A stretch of 64,000 nucleotides of DNA. It comes from Clostridia bacterium. Its GTDB lineage: Bacteria; Bacillota; Clostridia; UMGS1883; UMGS1540. Numbering within the stretch: the first letter of the stretch is position 1; each line of letters opens with the position of its first letter. The stretch covers positions 1 through 64,000 of the forward strand of contig JAFSYJ010000027.1 of NCBI GenBank assembly GCA_017450025.1, in the 5' to 3' direction. The notes beneath the pieces were generated by a model that was not told the origin of the DNA, did not search any database, and saw nothing but the letters and a program-made list of their open reading frames with translations. Shown piece by piece: positions 5,991-13,734 of this stretch. The translations under genes were made by a program, and so were the position numbers.

Positions 5991-7724
5991 ATGAAAGGAT
6001 TTTGCGAACGTAAATTCAGTTCTATGTTTTTGTCAGGGACATTTACCAAAGCGGTTATGTATATTATGCTTCTTTGCGACAGTATCATAGCCGGATATTT
6101 CATAGGTGGATCGGGTGTTGCGGCGATAAACGCAATCACGCCTGTTACAGGTATTGTAACTTTCTTCGGTGATCTTGTATCGACCGGTGTGGGAATTGTT
6201 TTCACGAGAGAAATAGGGGCGATGAGAAAAAAACGCGCTGACGAGATATACGGTCAGGGGCTTATCATAAGTGTTTCCATAGGACTTATATCGGCTGTTG
6301 CAATATTTCTTATACAAAATGTATATTTCAGTATGGCGGGCGTTACGGGAGAAATTCTCGGTGAAGCGCTCAAATACTACCGCCTTGTTCCTATAAACGC
6401 TTTTCTTACGATTGTTATTTTCTACCTTGAACAGATGGTATACAGCGACGGAGACGAGCTGTGCAATAATATTTGCTACGTATTCCAGATAGGCGGAAAT
6501 ATTCTCTGCTCATTTATACTTGCAAAACACATGGGAATGAGCGGTATCGTACTTGGCTCAATAATCGGAAACGGACTCGGTATCATTGCCTGCTGCGTTC
6601 ATTACTTCCGCAAATGCAATACGCTTCATTTTGTATGGCACCTTTCGCTAAAGGACTTTTTGCTGACATCGCGTTACAGTATTGTTGATTCTTCGGTCTA
6701 TCTGTGCTGGGGACTTATGGATTATGTGATGATAGGATTTGTGTCTGCCAATTACGGCGGGCAGGGTCTTATTACGCTTGCGGTTGTAGTCAGCCTTATT
6801 GAATTCGGCGTTGTTATGGACGGTGTTGGTATGGCAATGCAGCCTCTTATAGGTACATACTTCGGTGAGAAAAATCATAAGCTTATCAAAAGGGTGATGA
6901 AATCCGCCATAAAAGCTGCGCTTTTGGAAGGCGTCGCGGCAACGGTGTTTATATGTATTTTTGCAAAGCAGTTCTGCGCCCTTTTCGGGATAACGGGCGG
7001 CGCGGCGCTTGCTCCTTCCGTGTTTGCCGTACGGATAGTGTCGCGTGGCTTTGCGTTTTGCAGCGCGGTTTCGCTGACAACGTCTTATTATATGCTTATC
7101 GACCGTATACGCATGTCGGTGTGTATAACCGTTTTGCAAAACGGCATACTTTATATCGCTCTTCCTGTGCTCGGTTCGCTGATTTTCGATATAAACGGAA
7201 TGTGGCTCGGATTTGTTTTGGCTCCTCTGATTACACTTTCGGCGGCGCTCGTGTTTGTATATATGCGGTTCGGAAAGGATAACTTTCCGTATTTGCTTAA
7301 AGGCATGGATACGGAAATTGTAGTGATGGACGATAAACTGACGCACGAGAGTGCAGGAAAGCTTGCGGAACAAGTCAAAAGAGAGATGCTTTCGCATGAA
7401 TATCCTCAAAAGGAATCAAACAGGGCGGCTCTTTTCGTTGAAGAGATAGGTCTCACCGTGCTTGATAAGAATAAAGGAATGAAAAAGCCCGTTTTAATAG
7501 AGCTTTCTCTTTTCGTTGAGGATAATTCTGCACTTATCATAGAACGTGATTCCGGCGTATTGTTTGATATCACATCTCCTGACTTATCTATTGAAGGTCT
7601 CAGCGGTGTAATACTCGCCGGTCTTATGGAGTCTCAAAGTGAAAAAGCGTACCTTGTGACAACCGGATATAACAGGAATATGATACGCTTTTCACGCTCA
7701 GAAGCTGCCCGAAAGGAGAACTGA
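5991..7724 (+). CDS. MATE-family transporter fused to an anti-sigma-like (HATPase) domain
   Basis: The product is 577 residues. Residues 1-430 are a MATE/MVF-type multidrug or lipid exporter with about 12 membrane segments (SGTFTKAVMYIMLLCDSIIAG near the start, PLIGTYFGEKNHKLIKR in the middle). Residues 455-570 form a soluble tail resembling the RsbW/SpoIIAB-type GHKL fold (KREMLSHEYPQKESNRAALF, then ALIIERDSGVLFDIT). In that tail the N-box is degenerate: the usual Glu-x-x-x-Asn reads EEIGLTVL, with no Asn, so kinase activity is doubtful. GGAGGAG stands just before ATG 5991. It is the first gene of a tight operon; the kinase gene starts 2 bases after its stop. Downstream PP2C and STAS genes suggest that the tail takes part in a partner switch, which is inference. 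Confidence 0.85.
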   Translation: MKGFCERKFSSMFLSGTFTKAVMYIMLLCDSIIAGYFIGGSGVAAINAITPVTGIVTFFGDLVSTGVGIVFTREIGAMRKKRADEIYGQGLIISVSIGLISAVAIFLIQNVYFSMAGVTGEILGEALKYYRLVPINAFLTIVIFYLEQMVYSDGDELCNNICYVFQIGGNILCSFILAKHMGMSGIVLGSIIGNGLGIIACCVHYFRKCNTLHFVWHLSLKDFLLTSRYSIVDSSVYLCWGLMDYVMIGFVSANYGGQGLITLAVVVSLIEFGVVMDGVGMAMQPLIGTYFGEKNHKLIKRVMKSAIKAALLEGVAATVFICIFAKQFCALFGITGGAALAPSVFAVRIVSRGFAFCSAVSLTTSYYMLIDRIRMSVCITVLQNGILYIALPVLGSLIFDINGMWLGFVLAPLITLSAALVFVYMRFGKDNFPYLLKGMDTEIVVMDDKLTHESAGKLAEQVKREMLSHEYPQKESNRAALFVEEIGLTVLDKNKGMKKPVLIELSLFVEDNSALIIERDSGVLFDITSPDLSIEGLSGVILAGLMESQSEKAYLVTTGYNRNMIRFSRSEAARKEN

Positions 7725-7725
7725 T

Positions 7726-9318
7726 ATGAATATCATTATTTATGACTTCGGGACAAGCAATGTAAAAACATGTCTTTTTGATATTGATTCGGATATCAAG
7801 CTTAAGGCAAGCTCATCTGCATCATATAGCCTTTATATTTCCGATGACGGAGGGGCGGAGCAGGATACGGAGGAGTGGTGGTCGGCGCTGTGTTCTACTA
7901 CGAAAGAACTGTTTAAAAAATCGGATATAAAGCCCGGTGAGATAGACGGCGTTGCATTTTGTTCGCAGATGCAGGGAACTGTTTTGGTTGATAAAAACGG
8001 CAACGCGCTAAGACGTCCCATGACCTATCTGGACCAGAAGGGATTTAAAGAGTATAAAGAATGTATGGGACGCGGAATAATTAAGATTTCCGGCTGCAGC
8101 CTTTATAAGCTTTTAAGAAATCTTTTGGTAAACTATGCGGCTTCCGTCAGCGCGAAGGATCCTGTCTGGAAATACAAATGGGTGGAAAAAAACGAGCCCG
8201 ATATCTTTGAAAAAACATATAAATGGCTTGATGTAGGCGAATATCTTGTCGCCCGCTGTACAGGCAGAATAATAAGAACTCCCGATTCCGCATTCGCGAC
8301 ATTTCTTTACGATACCCGCAAGGGAAAAGAAGGCTGGAATAAAGGACTTCTTAAAATGTATAAGGTAAAGAGAGAACATATGGCGGAAATTATTGACTGT
8401 GCAGATATTGCCGGCGGACTTACGGAAAAGGCGGCAAGCGATCTCGGACTCCAAGCGGGAACGCCGGTTTTCGGGGGCGGCGGCGATACTACATTTGTCA
8501 ATATCGGAGCCGGATGCACAAAGCCGGGAGACACACATATATACATGGGCACATCGGGCTGGGTATCGACATATCTTGATTATCAAACAGTCGACTTAAA
8601 CGCTATGATAACAGGCGTTTTGTCGGCAAAACACGGGTACTTCAATTTCTATGCGGAACTGGAAACGGCGGGGAAGTGCTATGAATGGGCTTTGAATAAT
8701 CTTGCGCTTGATGCGATAGATGTATATTCAAAAAAGACAGATGTGACTGATGATTCAGAAAGCGATTATGACAGTCTTTATGATTACCTTTCCGAAGCTG
8801 CAGGCAGAGTTCCTCCGGGAGCAAACGGTGTGATTTTCACCCCGTGGCTTCACGGCAACCGCTGCCCGTTTGAAGATTCAAATGCGGCGGGTATGTTTTT
8901 TAATATCAGAGTAGATAACGGAAAGGGCGATATGATCCGCGCCGTGCTTGAGGGTGTATGTTACCATCTGCGTTGGCTTTTGGAATGCCAGGCGTCAAAG
9001 GTGAAAACCTCGGATACGATCCGCTTTGTCGGCGGCGGCTCTTTGTCGCCCGTTATCTGCCAAATGCTCTCAGATATAACAGGCAGAACGGTAGAAACAG
9101 TCGATAATCCGCAGGAGGTCGGAGCGGCAGGGACGGCGCTTTCCGTAGCCGCGAAAATTAAAGGCGTTGATGTGCTGGAGCTTGCAAAAAGGCTTGTAAA
9201 AGCAAATCATACATATATTCCCGACCCCGCAAATAAAGAAGTATATGAACGGAATTACAGAGTGTTCAAAAAGCTCTATAAGTCAAATGCGGCGAATTTT
9301 AAAAGCCTTAATTCCTGA
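7726..9318 (+). CDS. FGGY-family carbohydrate kinase (xylulokinase-like)
   Basis: The product is 530 residues, the usual length of the FGGY family, which phosphorylates sugars or polyols with ATP. The N-terminal phosphate motif YDFGTSNVKTCLFD is present, as are GVAFCSQMQGTVLVD with the MTYLDQK substrate region, GGGGDT and the GTSGW nucleotide-binding turn (HIYMGTSGWVS). The FGGY-C signature is IRFVGGGSLSPVICQMLSDITG. The substrate cannot be read from sequence; xylulose-like sugars are a guess from overall resemblance. The ribosome site AAAGGAG lies within the end of the upstream gene, 2 bases from it, so translation is probably coupled. A sugar kinase between a transporter and signalling genes is unusual. 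Confidence 0.85.
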   Translation: MNIIIYDFGTSNVKTCLFDIDSDIKLKASSSASYSLYISDDGGAEQDTEEWWSALCSTTKELFKKSDIKPGEIDGVAFCSQMQGTVLVDKNGNALRRPMTYLDQKGFKEYKECMGRGIIKISGCSLYKLLRNLLVNYAASVSAKDPVWKYKWVEKNEPDIFEKTYKWLDVGEYLVARCTGRIIRTPDSAFATFLYDTRKGKEGWNKGLLKMYKVKREHMAEIIDCADIAGGLTEKAASDLGLQAGTPVFGGGGDTTFVNIGAGCTKPGDTHIYMGTSGWVSTYLDYQTVDLNAMITGVLSAKHGYFNFYAELETAGKCYEWALNNLALDAIDVYSKKTDVTDDSESDYDSLYDYLSEAAGRVPPGANGVIFTPWLHGNRCPFEDSNAAGMFFNIRVDNGKGDMIRAVLEGVCYHLRWLLECQASKVKTSDTIRFVGGGSLSPVICQMLSDITGRTVETVDNPQEVGAAGTALSVAAKIKGVDVLELAKRLVKANHTYIPDPANKEVYERNYRVFKKLYKSNAANFKSLNS

Positions 9319-9339
9319 TAACAGAAGGGGCGTTATATT

Positions 9340-9774
9340 TTGAACAATAGCAAAGAATATATAAGAGGCATAAAGTTTTTTCTTTTCTCGGTATCAGCCG
9401 GAGTTGTAGAATTTGTTTCGTTCGCGCTGCTGGATGCTGCGACCGGGTGGCAATATTGGCCGAAATATCTCATAGCCCTTTCGCTGTCGGTGCTTTGGAA
9501 TTTTACACTAAACAGGCGCTTTACATTCCGCTCTGCCGGAAATGTACCTGTGGCGATGCTGAAAGTTGCGTGCTTTTATGCGGTGTTTACACCGGTTTCA
9601 ACGTTACTCGGAAACTTTTTGGCGGAAACCTGCGGATGGAACGCTCTTTTAGTAACAGGTCTTAATATGGCACTAAATCTTATAACCGAGTATTTTTACG
9701 ACCGTTTTATTGTTTTCGGAAAGACAATTGATACAAACAGCAAGGCGAAGAGATTGGAACAGCAAGAGTTATAA
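9340..9774 (+). CDS. GtrA-family membrane protein
   Basis: The product is 144 residues with four membrane segments, typical of GtrA proteins, which are thought to help move polyprenyl-linked sugars across the membrane. Family marks include FFLFSVSAGVVEFVSFALL, the WNFTLNRRFTFRS loop and ITEYFYDRFIVF near the C terminus. The start is TTG 9340 with AGAAGGGG about 10 bases upstream. It lies 21 bases after the kinase gene and 25 before the phosphatase gene. A second, distinct GtrA gene is at 14706-15146. The pairing with an FGGY kinase and a HAD phosphatase may mean that sugar modification of a lipid or wall polymer is controlled here; that is inference. Confidence 0.85.
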   Translation: MNNSKEYIRGIKFFLFSVSAGVVEFVSFALLDAATGWQYWPKYLIALSLSVLWNFTLNRRFTFRSAGNVPVAMLKVACFYAVFTPVSTLLGNFLAETCGWNALLVTGLNMALNLITEYFYDRFIVFGKTIDTNSKAKRLEQQEL

Positions 9775-9799
9775 ATAAATAAAATGGGAGGGACAGCAG

Positions 9800-11224
9800 A
9801 TGGACACTGAAAGAGTAATAAATGGAAATGAAAGCATACTGAAAGAGAATGAAATAAAAGCAAATCGCATGATGGCGCTTATTCTCGATGTAACTGTAAT
9901 AATAGTTGCAATTACATGGTTTCTTTTTGAAAGCGGTTTTTTCTATATCCGCGTTCAATTCCGCGGCCTCATGATATTCAATATTGCGCTTATGGCTTTT
10001 GCCAGTATGATAAGCCGGTATTACAAATATGAAAAAGACTGGATAAAGTATATTCTTATGGGTTCGCTTACGGTTGTCTATGCCGTGACAACCTCGGCGC
10101 TTACTTATAATGTAACCTTACTGGTTACAATTCCCATACTTATGTCTATAAGATATTTTAATAAAAAATATACAACATTTATTGCGTTGTTATCAATTGT
10201 TGTATTTATGGTTGCATATATGTATGGCGCAAACCACGGAATGCTGGATATGAATTTTGTTCAATATCCTCCGGGTACAACGATTGTTACGAATGAAAAA
10301 ATGTGGCTTGACGATGCGGTACAAGGCATTTTGTATGACAAAAGGCTTATGATCAAGAATACCATGATATCAAACTATTTTGTCAAGATGATGCAATTGG
10401 TTATATTTTCCGTAGCCGCAGTAAAGCTTGTGGATTATTGCCAGAAGATTATGCGGAAACAGAAAGAGCTTTCGGAAAGAACGGCCAGAATCGGGGCGGA
10501 GCTTCAAATGGCTGAAAAAATCCAGGTGGATATGCTTCCGAAAATATTTCCCACTTTCTCGGAGAGAGAGGAATTTGACCTTTACGCGTCTATGGATACC
10601 GCAAGAGAGGTTGGCGGCGATTTCTATGATTTCTTTATGATTGACGAAAATCATCTCTGCCTTGTAATAGCTGATGTCTCCGGCAAAGGCATACCGGCGG
10701 CTATGTTTATGATGACCGCCAAAACTGTGATTAAGGATTATGCTCTGACACACGACAGCACTGCGGAGATATTCACAGCCGTAAATGATCGGTTGTGTGA
10801 AAATAATGAAGAAGGAATGTTTGCCACCGCATGGATCGGCATACTTGATACGCAAACGAAGGTCATGCAATATACAAACGCGGGTCATAACTTTCCCGTG
10901 CTCCGGCGCAGCGGCGGAAAATGTGAGACGATAGATGAAAGGCACGGGGTGTTCCTGGCGTGTATGGAAGGGGTATGCTATAAACAAAGCACGCTGCAGC
11001 TTTCCCCCGGAGACCGGCTGCTTCTCTATACGGACGGTGTTACTGAGGCACACAGTAATGTGAAAGAACTGTACGGCGAAAAACGCCTTATGGAGGTTTT
11101 TGATTCTAACGCAGGCGAAAGCGGAGATACAGTGCTTTCGCGCATTTTAGATGATGTCAGCCGTTTTTCGGAAGGCGCAGAGCAATTTGATGATATTACA
11201 ATGACGATACTGACTGTAAAATAA
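9800..11224 (+). CDS. Membrane-bound SpoIIE/RsbU-type PPM serine phosphatase
   Basis: The product is 474 residues. Residues 24-210 contain about six membrane segments with one extracytoplasmic stretch near 145-185 that could sense a signal. Residues 213-245 look like a coiled-coil linker, and 255-474 are a PPM phosphatase domain. The metal-binding aspartates are visible: Asp274 in EVGGDFYDFF, Asp292 in ADVSGKGIPAAMF, Asp412 in LYTDGVTEA and Asp465 in QFDDITMT. Such enzymes remove phosphate from STAS anti-anti-sigma proteins, and a STAS gene lies 12 bases downstream. The sensor fold is not one I recognise. GGGAGGG precedes ATG 9800. Confidence 0.92.
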   Translation: MDTERVINGNESILKENEIKANRMMALILDVTVIIVAITWFLFESGFFYIRVQFRGLMIFNIALMAFASMISRYYKYEKDWIKYILMGSLTVVYAVTTSALTYNVTLLVTIPILMSIRYFNKKYTTFIALLSIVVFMVAYMYGANHGMLDMNFVQYPPGTTIVTNEKMWLDDAVQGILYDKRLMIKNTMISNYFVKMMQLVIFSVAAVKLVDYCQKIMRKQKELSERTARIGAELQMAEKIQVDMLPKIFPTFSEREEFDLYASMDTAREVGGDFYDFFMIDENHLCLVIADVSGKGIPAAMFMMTAKTVIKDYALTHDSTAEIFTAVNDRLCENNEEGMFATAWIGILDTQTKVMQYTNAGHNFPVLRRSGGKCETIDERHGVFLACMEGVCYKQSTLQLSPGDRLLLYTDGVTEAHSNVKELYGEKRLMEVFDSNAGESGDTVLSRILDDVSRFSEGAEQFDDITMTILTVK

Positions 11225-11236
11225 GGAGGAAATAAA

Positions 11237-11542
11237 ATGGAACTTGAAATCAAAATGGAAAAAGAGGGAACGAAGCTAACTGTTTTTTTGAACGGAGAAT
11301 TGACCACGATGACAGCGCCGGAGCTTAAAAAAACTTTAGAAGCAGAGGTTCCTGAAACAGACACACTGCTTCTGGATTTTGCTGAATGCGATTTGGTGTC
11401 TTCTGCCGGCCTTCGCGTTTTGCTTGGCGCTTTTAAGAGCTTAAAGGCGAAAAAAGGTCAGATGAAGCTTTTAAATATTGGCGAGAACTTCAGTGAGGTT
11501 TTATACATCACGGGTCTTGACGCTGTATTTGACTGCGAGTGA
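11237..11542 (+). CDS. STAS-domain anti-anti-sigma factor
   Basis: The product is 101 residues, a single STAS domain of SpoIIAA/RsbV type. The phosphorylation loop DLVSSAGLRVLLGAFK is intact; Ser56 (or Ser55) matches the phosphorylated serine of SpoIIAA. The N-terminal strand-rich part (LTVFLNGELTTMTAPELKKTL) is standard. In the known scheme the unphosphorylated STAS protein binds an anti-sigma kinase and frees its target; the PPM phosphatase of the gene just upstream would restore it. No free-standing RsbW-like kinase gene and no sigma-factor gene is in the operon; the only HATPase-like domain is the MATE tail. AAGGAGG precedes ATG 11237. Confidence 0.92.
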   Translation: MELEIKMEKEGTKLTVFLNGELTTMTAPELKKTLEAEVPETDTLLLDFAECDLVSSAGLRVLLGAFKSLKAKKGQMKLLNIGENFSEVLYITGLDAVFDCE

Positions 11543-11557
11543 AAAAGGTGAAGATAT

Positions 11558-12184
11558 ATGAACGCATACGATTTTGACGGCACGATTTATTATCCGGACT
11601 GCTCTGTGAGTTTTGCGATTTGGTGCGCAAACCGTCACCCGTCCTTATGGTTTACTTTTGCTCCGAAGGCTGTAAAGTGCATGATAGAGCATAAACTCGG
11701 GAGGATCCCGCGATATGTAATGGAACGTACCTTTTTCAGTTTTCTCTGCAAGGTCGATGACTTTGACGTTCAGATAGAGCGTTTCTGGGACAAGCACGAA
11801 AAACGGATTTCCGCGTGGTATCTTGCGCAAAAAAGACCGGATGATCTTATAATCAGCGCTTCTCCTAAGTGTATCATTGAACCGATTGCAAGAAGACTTG
11901 GCGTAAATTGCATTGCAACGGAGTACGACAGAGAAGTGGGCGCGTTCGTTGATAACCTTATGTACGCAAGAGAGAAAGCCGCGTATATCTTTGATCAGGA
12001 TTTTCCGATGATAGAGAATTTTTATTCGGATTCTCTTGCCGACACTCCGCTTGCCCTGTGCGCTGAAAAGGCTCATCTTGTAACTGATAAGGCGCAAAAG
12101 GTTAACGACTGGCCAAAGCTTGATGTTGAAACGCTTAAAAGGGTACATGAAAAAATCGATACAGGCTGGTCGGTTCATTTGTAA
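11558..12184 (+). CDS. HAD-IB-type phosphatase
   Basis: The product is 208 residues of the HAD superfamily, subfamily IB (phosphoserine-phosphatase-like). Motif I is YDFDGTIYYPD at residues 4-14, motif II is IISASPK, and the acidic motif IV is FYSDSLADTPL. A helical cap lies between motifs I and II. The substrate is not clear; the cap is like those of phosphatases acting on small phosphoesters or lipid-linked phosphates. It is the last intact gene of the operon, 15 bases after the STAS stop, with AAAGGTGAAG upstream of ATG 11558. An orphan ribosome site and start codon follow at 12212-12226, just before an IS remnant. Confidence 0.85.
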   Translation: MNAYDFDGTIYYPDCSVSFAIWCANRHPSLWFTFAPKAVKCMIEHKLGRIPRYVMERTFFSFLCKVDDFDVQIERFWDKHEKRISAWYLAQKRPDDLIISASPKCIIEPIARRLGVNCIATEYDREVGAFVDNLMYAREKAAYIFDQDFPMIENFYSDSLADTPLALCAEKAHLVTDKAQKVNDWPKLDVETLKRVHEKIDTGWSVHL

Positions 12185-12211
12185 GCCGTTAATTATAAGA
12201 TAAGAAAACAA

Positions 12212-12235
12212 AAAGAGGTAGTATTGAAAACGAAC
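12212..12235 (+). other. Ribosome site and first codons of a further operon gene, cut off by an IS remnant
   Basis: AAAGAGG (12212-12218) sits 5 bases before TTG 12224, which opens the frame Leu/Met-Lys-Thr-Asn. The IS-type end begins at 12236, so only four codons of the putative next gene remain. The rest is not visible in the window. Confidence 0.4.
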
Positions 12236-12367
12236 TGGACTGACCCCCCCAAAAAAGTTAGACCAAAAAAATCTAACGATTTGGAGGTCGGTTTTTGCAT
12301 GGCAAAATATAGTTTTGAATTTAAAATGAAAGTTGTACAGGCATACCTAAATGGTGAAGGAAGTTAG
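12236..12367 (+). mobile_element. IS3-family (IS150-like) left-end remnant
   Basis: The terminal repeat TGGACTGACCCCCC at 12236, followed by an AAAAAAGTTAGACC stretch, matches the ends of IS150-group elements. A GTTAGA/TCTAAC hairpin and a ribosome site (GGAGG at 12283) lie before the ATG of a transposase OrfA at 12299. No right end is recognisable, so the element is a fragment. Confidence 0.7.
12299..12367 (+). pseudogene. Truncated IS3-family transposase OrfA (22 codons)
   Basis: The frame reads MAKYSFEFKMKVVQAYLNGE and then two more codons to a stop. This is the usual N terminus of IS3/IS150 OrfA helix-turn-helix proteins, broken off after 22 residues by TAG at 12365-12367. It cannot be functional. 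Confidence 0.75.
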
Positions 12368-12425
12368 GTTTACAATAACTTTTAATTCTGGCGATGAAGA
12401 AGTTGATATATAGAAAGGATATAGT

Positions 12426-12825
12426 TGCATCTAAACCGTTCGGTTTTTCCACGTCGCAGCGGACTACGCTGCAATTAAAAAGGTCGCAATTTTGCGACCT
12501 TTTTTCAACTGCTCCGTCGCTGCTCCTCTTTCGCAAAAAGGCACATTCGCGTCGGCTATTCGCTTGCAAGCGCGCTCATAACGCCTTTGGCTCATTACCA
12601 ACTTTTTGCGATTTTGAGTGCATCTAAACCGTTCGGCTTTTCCATGTCGGAACGGACTTTGCTTCGTTCCGATTTTTGTTTGCACAAAAATCAGTTACAC
12701 GCGCCGTCCTTCCTCCTTTTTCGCAAAAAGTCACGCTCGGTTTGCCTGTTCGTTTGTAAACGCACTCACAACGGCAAACTGTCACTACCAACTTTTTGCG
12801 ATTTTGAGTGCATCTAAACCGTTCG
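12426..12825. repeat. Array of two structured 190-193-bp repeats plus a partial third copy
   Basis: A box starting TGCATCTAAACCGTTCGG recurs at 12426, 12619 and, shortened, at 12809, so units A and B are 193 and 190 bp. Each unit carries, at matching places, hairpin 1 (A: GCAGCG/CGCTGC at 12456/12467; B: TCGGAACG/CGTTCCGA at 12647/12665), hairpin 2 (A: AAAAAGGTCGCAA with TTGCGACCTTTTT; B: ATTTTTGT with ACAAAAAT), an outer stem TCGCAAAAAG/CTTTTTGCGA and an inner palindrome (A: CGCTTGCAAGCG at 12561; B: CGTTTGTAAACG at 12751). Stems keep pairing while their sequence differs. No convincing protein is encoded. A lone box copy is at 4711-4738. The function is unknown. Confidence 0.85.
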
Positions 12826-12871
12826 TTTTTCTATTAAATACATTATAAATCTGCTGCAAAGTACTTTTTGC

Positions 12872-12900
12872 TTGCATAAAACCATAAAATAGTATATAAT
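12872..12900 (+). promoter_or_regulatory. Promoter of the MgtC-like gene
   Basis: TTGCAT (12872-12877), 17 bp, TATAAT (12895-12900). The transcript would start near 12907, leaving a leader of about 130 bases. Confidence 0.75.
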
Positions 12901-12906
12901 AAACAC

Positions 12907-13037
12907 AAGTAAAGAAGAAACTCTGCGAGTTTCGTATTATGTGTTTATTGAATCAGGTGTGTTGTAAACCCGACAAGCAGTTTTGCTTTTATGATTTAAT
13001 AATGTAATTAAATAAATGAAAGGAAGCGTGTGACAGT
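12907..13037 (+). promoter_or_regulatory. Long 5' leader of the MgtC-like gene with small hairpins
   Basis: The leader holds a perfect hairpin GAAACTC/GAGTTTC (12917-12933) and a weaker AAGCA/TGCTT hairpin followed by T residues (12975-12990). It does not match the M-box consensus that I know. It could hold an ion-responsive attenuator, but no alternative pairing was worked out. Confidence 0.35.
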
Positions 13038-13691
13038 ATGCAAACAGCAGAATGGATATATATAATGCGTATATTGATAGCGTGTATATGCGGAACGGTT
13101 ATAGGCTTTGAGCGCGAAAAGCGGTTAAAGGAAGCCGGCATAAGAACGCATTGCCTTGTTGCGTGCGGTGCGGCGCTTATGATGATTTTGTCAAAGTATG
13201 CCTTTTTTGATGCCGCATTTAACGGTATGAAGGCGGCCGACCCTGCGAGAATTGCCGCACAGGTTGTGAGCGGCATAGGCTTTTTGGGTGCCGGAATGAT
13301 TTTTGTGCATAAGGAGAATATAACAGGGCTCACGACTGCCGCAGGAATATGGACAACGGCAGGTATAGGTATGGCGATAGGTGCAGGAATGTACTTTACA
13401 GGTGTTGCGATCACGCTTGCCGTAATTTTGGTACAAAAATTCCTTCATATAAGCGAGCACTCGGAATCCTTCAAAAAAGGCGTGTTGATAATACACGGGG
13501 TAGAAGAAATAGGCTACCAAAACAGCATAAAGGAACACATGACCGCACTTGGCATAACTATTACTAAAACATCAATAGAAAAAAATAGCACGAATAACAC
13601 AATGAATTACACCTTCCATTTAGAAATCCCAATAGCAGTAAACGAAGAAGATGTCATATCTCAAATCAACTACAATGCCGAGCTAAAATAG
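13038..13691 (+). CDS. MgtC/SapB-family membrane protein
   Basis: The product is 217 residues. Residues 1-140 are the MgtC/SapB membrane domain with about five helices and the marks CGTVIGFEREKRLKEAGIRTH, VSGIGFLGAGMIF and NITGLTTAAGIWTTAGIG. The last 75 residues are a soluble tail ending in a predicted ACT-like fold. MgtC-type proteins in Gram-positive bacteria are linked to magnesium homeostasis and growth at low magnesium; the exact activity is debated. GGAAGCG stands about 8 bases before ATG 13038. It is a single-gene unit with its own promoter and a perfect terminator shared with the converging lipoate-ligase operon. Confidence 0.88.
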   Translation: MQTAEWIYIMRILIACICGTVIGFEREKRLKEAGIRTHCLVACGAALMMILSKYAFFDAAFNGMKAADPARIAAQVVSGIGFLGAGMIFVHKENITGLTTAAGIWTTAGIGMAIGAGMYFTGVAITLAVILVQKFLHISEHSESFKKGVLIIHGVEEIGYQNSIKEHMTALGITITKTSIEKNSTNNTMNYTFHLEIPIAVNEEDVISQINYNAELK

Positions 13692-13703
13692 TAAAAATAA
13701 AAT

Positions 13704-13732
13704 AACGGGCGATTCTTAAATCGCCCGTTTTG
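13704..13732. terminator. Bidirectional terminator between the MgtC-like gene and lipoate ligase
   Basis: AACGGGCGAT (13704-13713) pairs perfectly with ATCGCCCGTT (13720-13729), flanked by A- and T-rich runs, between converging genes. Confidence 0.85.
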
Positions 13733-13734
13733 TT

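Noticed and set aside
6648-7409. 253-codon minus-strand ORF inside the MATE gene
   Set aside because: It is antisense to a clear membrane protein, rich in Arg, His and Cys, and has no family signature.
8113-8586. 157-codon minus-strand ORF inside the FGGY kinase gene
   Set aside because: It is a frame shadow of the kinase with no ribosome site.
10370-11053. 227-codon minus-strand ORF inside the phosphatase gene
   Set aside because: It is antisense to conserved PPM motifs.
12426-12825. CRISPR array
   Set aside because: Units of 190 bp with two and a half copies and internal hairpins do not fit short repeats with unique spacers, and no cas gene is present.
12394-12848. Several overlapping ORFs of 70-80 codons in the repeat array
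   Set aside because: They occur on both strands in different frames of the same repeats, share repeated runs and lack ribosome sites; the DNA is explained by hairpins.
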